Part shown: positions 60,517 through 64,000 of the stretch, one piece after another | How positions within the stretch are numbered: the first letter of the stretch is position 1 | Layout: each line of letters opens with the position of its first letter | Origin: an uncultured bacterium | Lineage (GTDB): Bacteria > Patescibacteriota > Gracilibacteria > Absconditabacterales > Absconditicoccaceae | Reading direction: 5' to 3' | DNA length: 64,000 nt | Assembly (NCBI GenBank): GCA_947168725.1 | Contig: CAMVNA010000002.1 | Location: 62,001 to 126,000 of the forward strand | Position numbers and translations under genes: made by a program | Notes under the pieces: model-generated | Told to the model about the DNA's origin: nothing | What the model saw: only the letters and a program-made list of their open reading frames with translations | The model's database searches: none

Positions 60517-61905
60517 TTAATGTCCCTTAAACACCACTCCAAATGTAGCGAAAATTACATACAAATCCATTGCTAACGACCAGTTTTGAATATAATATAA
60601 GTCTAATCTAGCCTCTTCAGAAAATGGTAAATTATCTCTACCAAAAACTTGAGCATATCAAGTAATTCATGGCTTTATGCTTAAAACTCTCCTCTCCCAC
60701 TCTTCATATTGCTCAACCTCTTTAGGCAAATGAGGACGCGGTCAAACTAACGACATACTTCACCATAACACCTGAAACAACTGTGGTAATTCATCAAGCG
60801 AACTTTTACGCAAGAACTTTCATACTTTAGTCACACGTGGATCATCTTTAATTTTTGGCAAAACTCATTTACGATTATTAGCATCAGATGCTATTAATTT
60901 CGCATATAACTCATCAGCTTTTTTTCATCCATATCCCACACACATTTCAGTTTTCATCGTACGGAATTTATAAAATATGAACAATTTTCCTCACAATCAT
61001 ACTCTTTTCGATTTATAAATAGCTGGTCATTTAGAATCAATTTTAATAACTATAGCTATAATAATCATTGGAATAGCAAACACTATTAATGCAATTGTAG
61101 CTACAGCAAGATCAAATATTCTCTTCCAAATCAACGACCATCAATCAAGCTGTGAATGTGTATATTCCATCGCAACAATTGATCAAATTTTTTCTGGTTT
61201 ATAAACCACATCTTCTAGAAAGAATCCTTCACTCACATGGAAAAATCTCGTATCATAAAATCTGACTTTTTCAAATATCTTTTGTAAAATTTCTTGCTTT
61301 ACGTTTCACACAACAACAGCGATTGAATACTCTGATAAATCCACACTATCAACATCTTCACTTACTATCGCCTCAGTAGGAAACGAAAAATTTCATTTCA
61401 ATTTATCCAATAATTCAGAAGATTTATTCAAATTATCTGAAATGATAAGAACTTTATTTCATTTCTTTTTCTGTAATTTAAAATCTAAACGATACCAAAT
61501 CTGATCAAAAAGAAATAAAACAACATATACAATAATCGCCGAAATTAATATGATATATCTAGATATTCAGAAATTGAATATAAATCACTGACCAAAATAA
61601 GATATAAATGCACTAGAAATAAACCAATAAACCCAAACTTTTGATAATGTTTGAATATATCTTCACGTTTGCTTATTTAATTCATATAAATTTTTTATCA
61701 AACCAATTACAATAAATGCTCATGCAGAAATCAAAGAAAATATTAATAATTCATGTTTATTAATCCACGGAGTTTCATGAAAAATCTTTCACATAATATC
61801 TCCCCATAATCTAGATTTATATGCAACCCAAAATACTAACAAAATTAATATAAAATGTAGTACCGGTCTAAATAAACGAAAGATTTTTATTCGCTTTGAA
61901 TTCAT
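60517..61905 (-). CDS. Undecaprenyl-phosphate sugar-1-phosphate transferase (bacterial sugar transferase)
   Basis: Protein of 462 aa. About four N-terminal membrane helices, a Rossmann-like middle domain, and the C-terminal catalytic domain with KRIFDLAVATIALIVFAIPM, then YKFRTMKTE, LRKSSLDELPQL and MSLVGPRPHLP. It starts a carrier-lipid-linked glycan by transferring the first sugar phosphate. Together with the heptose genes and the ligase-like protein it points to a surface polysaccharide or glycan made by this cell. The sugar is not shown. Confidence 0.92.
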
Positions 61906-61974
61906 AAACCATATTTTACGATATAAATCTATTTTCAGTATCCAAAAAAGCTATCGCTTTTCAAGGTCAGATTC

Positions 61975-62436
61975 TTATTTTCTTTTTCTTAATTCCCACA
62001 TAAAAATAGCTGTACTCTGACCCACATTCATAGATTCTTTTATTCATTGCATTGGAATTTCTACTACAGCATCAACCTCTTTCAGAGTTTTTTCCATCAC
62101 ACCATCCACCTCATTCCCAAATATAATAGCTATTCAATTTTCTGAATTACAAACATATTCTCATAGAGGAACAGAATTTTCAGTTAATTCTGCAGCAATT
62201 ATTTCCAGTCACATCCCCCTAGCTTCTTTTATCGCATCAATTGTAAAATCAAACTGCCTTAGTCAGACTGTATTTTCAGCTCAAAGTGAAGTTTTGCAAA
62301 CTTTTGGATTATCCACTGGAGATGGTGTATATCATGTAATCCACACTTCCCATCATAATGAATCAGCTGTACGAATTATATTTCAAACGTTATATGCACT
62401 ACGTATATTTTCTAAAATTACTATATTATGAGCCAT
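61975..62436 (-). CDS. TrmH/SpoU-family RNA 2'-O-methyltransferase
   Basis: Protein of 153 aa with the SPOUT knot motifs: ENIRSAYNVGNIIRTAD (motif 1), IIFGNEVDGV (motif 2) and VEIPMQGIKESMNVGQSTAI (motif 3). It methylates ribose 2'-OH in tRNA or rRNA; which position is unclear. Divergent from gmhB, with a short AT-rich spacer. Confidence 0.92.
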
Positions 62437-62545
62437 TTTATACACTAAATATAAGTTAAACAACCACTAATTTATAATCAATAAATATCATAAATCAAAA
62501 CTTATTTCATTTGACAACATAATATAAATATTTATACATAAAAGC

Positions 62546-63118
62546 ATGAGTAAACTTGAAGTTCAAAACATATCCCAAAAAGAACACGCTTGAAAAAACA
62601 AAGCAATATTTTTGGATAGAGATGGGACCATAAATCAGGACTTTTCATATGTTTACAGAATCGAAGATTTAAAAATATTAGAATGAGTAAAAGAATGATT
62701 ATTTAATTTACTTAATATGTGATACAAATTAATTGTAGTAACAAATCAGTCATGAATCTGAAGATGATATTATACACTTGATGATTGCAATAAATTTAAT
62801 AATGAGTTACAAAATCAATTATGATTAAATTTCGATTGAATATACATTTGTCCGCATTCACCAAACGAAAACTGTAAATGTAGGAAACCAAAAATACTAT
62901 TAATTGAGAAAGCTATCAAAGATTTTAATTTAGATATAGAACAATGCTTTTTTATATGAGATAAAGAGTCAGATATTCAAACATGAAGTAATGCTTGATG
63001 TAAAACAGTCTTAATCAACGATTCTCAATATGAATGCAGTTTAAACCCAGATTACCGCGTTAATTCTATACTTGATTTTTCTCAAAAACTAATATGAAAT
63101 CTTCATACAAAAAAATAA
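62546..63118 (+). CDS. gmhB: D-glycero-beta-D-manno-heptose-1,7-bisphosphate 7-phosphatase
   Basis: Protein of 190 aa, HAD superfamily. Nucleophile motif FLDRDGTIN (Asp24, Asp26), VVTNQSGIGRG, the Zn-binding loop [15 protein letters not shown], and [12 protein letters not shown] for the last motif. It dephosphorylates heptose-1,7-bisphosphate in the ADP-heptose route. Histidinol phosphatase is a sister family, but the neighbours gmhA and hldE favour GmhB. Part of a tight plus-strand run gmhB-gmhA-hldE. Confidence 0.9.
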
Positions 63119-63155
63119 AATACAACAATTACTTTTATTTTTTATCAACTTTGCC

Positions 63156-63749
63156 ATGTCACTTGAAACAGATTTAAAAAAACATTTTGAAGAATCCGCA
63201 AATGTTAAACTGGATTTCATAAGACTAAATGAAGAAAATTTACAAAATGTAATAAAAGTCATAGATGACGCTATTAAATCAGGCCATAAGGTTTTAATAT
63301 GTGGTAATGGATGAAGTGCCGCTGATGCTCAACATATTGCAGCAGAATTTACATGAAGATATAAAACTGAAAGAAAATCTTTACCCGCAATTGCTTTAAC
63401 TACTGATACATCAGCACTTACTGCTATTGGAAATGATTACTGATTTGATCAAGTATTTTCCAGACAATTGGAATGACTTGGTAATGAATGAGATATTTTA
63501 ATCTGAATTTCTACGAGTGGAAACTCTGAAAACGTAATAAAAGCCGTAGATATGGCAAAAGCAAAATGAATAAAAACAGTATGATTACTCGGTAAATGAG
63601 GATGAAAATTAAAAGACATAATGGATTATTCGTTAGTGGTACCATCTAATAATACGCCAAGAATCCAAGAATGCCATATGACAATATATCATTCAATATG
63701 TGAACTTATTGATATTTTAGATCAAGAAAGAAATCAATGACAAGAATAA
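63156..63749 (+). CDS. gmhA: Phosphoheptose isomerase
   Basis: Protein of 197 aa of the SIS fold: [17 protein letters not shown] at the sugar-phosphate site, [24 protein letters not shown] and a conserved [13 protein letters not shown] helix with catalytic His. It converts sedoheptulose-7-phosphate to D-glycero-D-manno-heptose-7-phosphate, the first step of ADP-heptose synthesis. The next gene overlaps its end by 13 bases. Confidence 0.94.
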
Positions 63750-64000
63750 CAGTAATTTGAGATTCTATGATTGATAAATATATTTATTGAAATACGGATA
63801 GAAAAAATCCAGAATCTCCTATGCCATTACTCAAAGTTGAAAATAAAGAAATTAGACTTTGATGAGCCTCAAATGTAGCAAATAACATTGCCAAATTAAA
63901 TTGAGAAGTAACTTTAATTAGTATGGTCTGAGAAGATATCAACTGAGATCTATTTTCTACTTTATGTGAATGAGAAAACATAAAGTTAAAAAAGATATCT
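63737..64000 (+). CDS. hldE: Heptose-7-phosphate kinase, HldE N-terminal type (partial at right edge)
   Basis: The first 88 codons only. PfkB-type sugar kinase start: [23 protein letters not shown] and [18 protein letters not shown] with SMVGED. This matches RfaE/HldE domain 1, which makes heptose-1,7-bisphosphate. Whether the adenylyltransferase domain is fused or provided by the separate gene at 53380 cannot be seen. ATG overlaps the gmhA coding end. Confidence 0.88.

Overview
The window comes from a bacterium in which UGA is read as glycine (translation table 25). Read with the standard code, almost every long frame is cut by in-frame TGA. Read with TGA as Gly, about 45 intact genes appear, and the recoded glycines fall exactly on conserved family glycines in RecA, DnaA, GyrA, ArgS, MutL and RF1. 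Only UAA and UAG are used as stops. This code, the AT-rich DNA, the small gene set and the very large secreted proteins point to the Candidate Phyla Radiation lineages Absconditabacteria (SR1) or Gracilibacteria. A ribose-1,5-bisphosphate isomerase gene leans towards Absconditabacteria, but that is inference. Almost no start codon is preceded by a Shine-Dalgarno sequence. Neighbouring genes abut or overlap, and convergent stops interlock (recJ with an ftsQ-like gene, the alanyl editing gene with a patatin).

Layout. 1-13.2 kb: one giant secreted protein gene on the minus strand, more than 4,400 codons and running off the left edge. 13.5-20.1 kb: mutL, a site-2-type protease, a membrane-anchored peptide-binding protein, secG, yebC and pflA. 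20.1-29 kb: a foldback element, an orphan small gene, a ribose-1,5-bisphosphate isomerase, membrane proteins, recJ, prfA (RF1), a ZIP transporter and a DUF805 protein. 29-37.6 kb: gyrA, glyA, two VirB2-like pilins, a degenerate isochorismatase, a methyltransferase and dnaA. 37.6-40 kb: a frameshifted ORF, then divergent lexA and recA with a candidate SOS operator. 40-47.5 kb: two secreted proteins, one with Ig-like and possibly subtilase-like regions and one of 1,511 aa with a YadA-head-like and a cysteine-rich region. 47.5-55.5 kb: an elp3 gene carrying an in-frame DUF559 nuclease insert bounded by palindromes, then mraY, an O-antigen-ligase-like protein, a Holliday-resolvase-like protein, a nucleotidyltransferase and argS. 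55.7-60 kb: an unknown gene, tandem pduL paralogues, a patatin phospholipase and a stand-alone alanyl-tRNA editing half. 60-64 kb: an orphan secreted gene, a lipid-carrier sugar transferase, a TrmH-type methylase and a heptose cluster (gmhB, gmhA, hldE).

Themes. Repair and replication (mutL, recJ, recA-lexA, dnaA, gyrA) is well represented. Surface building combines mraY, the sugar transferase, the ligase-like protein and the ADP-heptose genes with very large surface proteins, secG and pilins, as expected of an epibiotic or attached lifestyle. Energy genes (pduL, pflA, R15P isomerase) suggest acyl-phosphate fermentation and nucleotide salvage. The most unusual items are the DUF559 cassette inside elp3, a set of small genes that contain no UGA codon at all although the rest of the genome uses UGA for most glycines, and several short promoter-hairpin loci between genes. 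No tRNA, rRNA or CRISPR array was seen.
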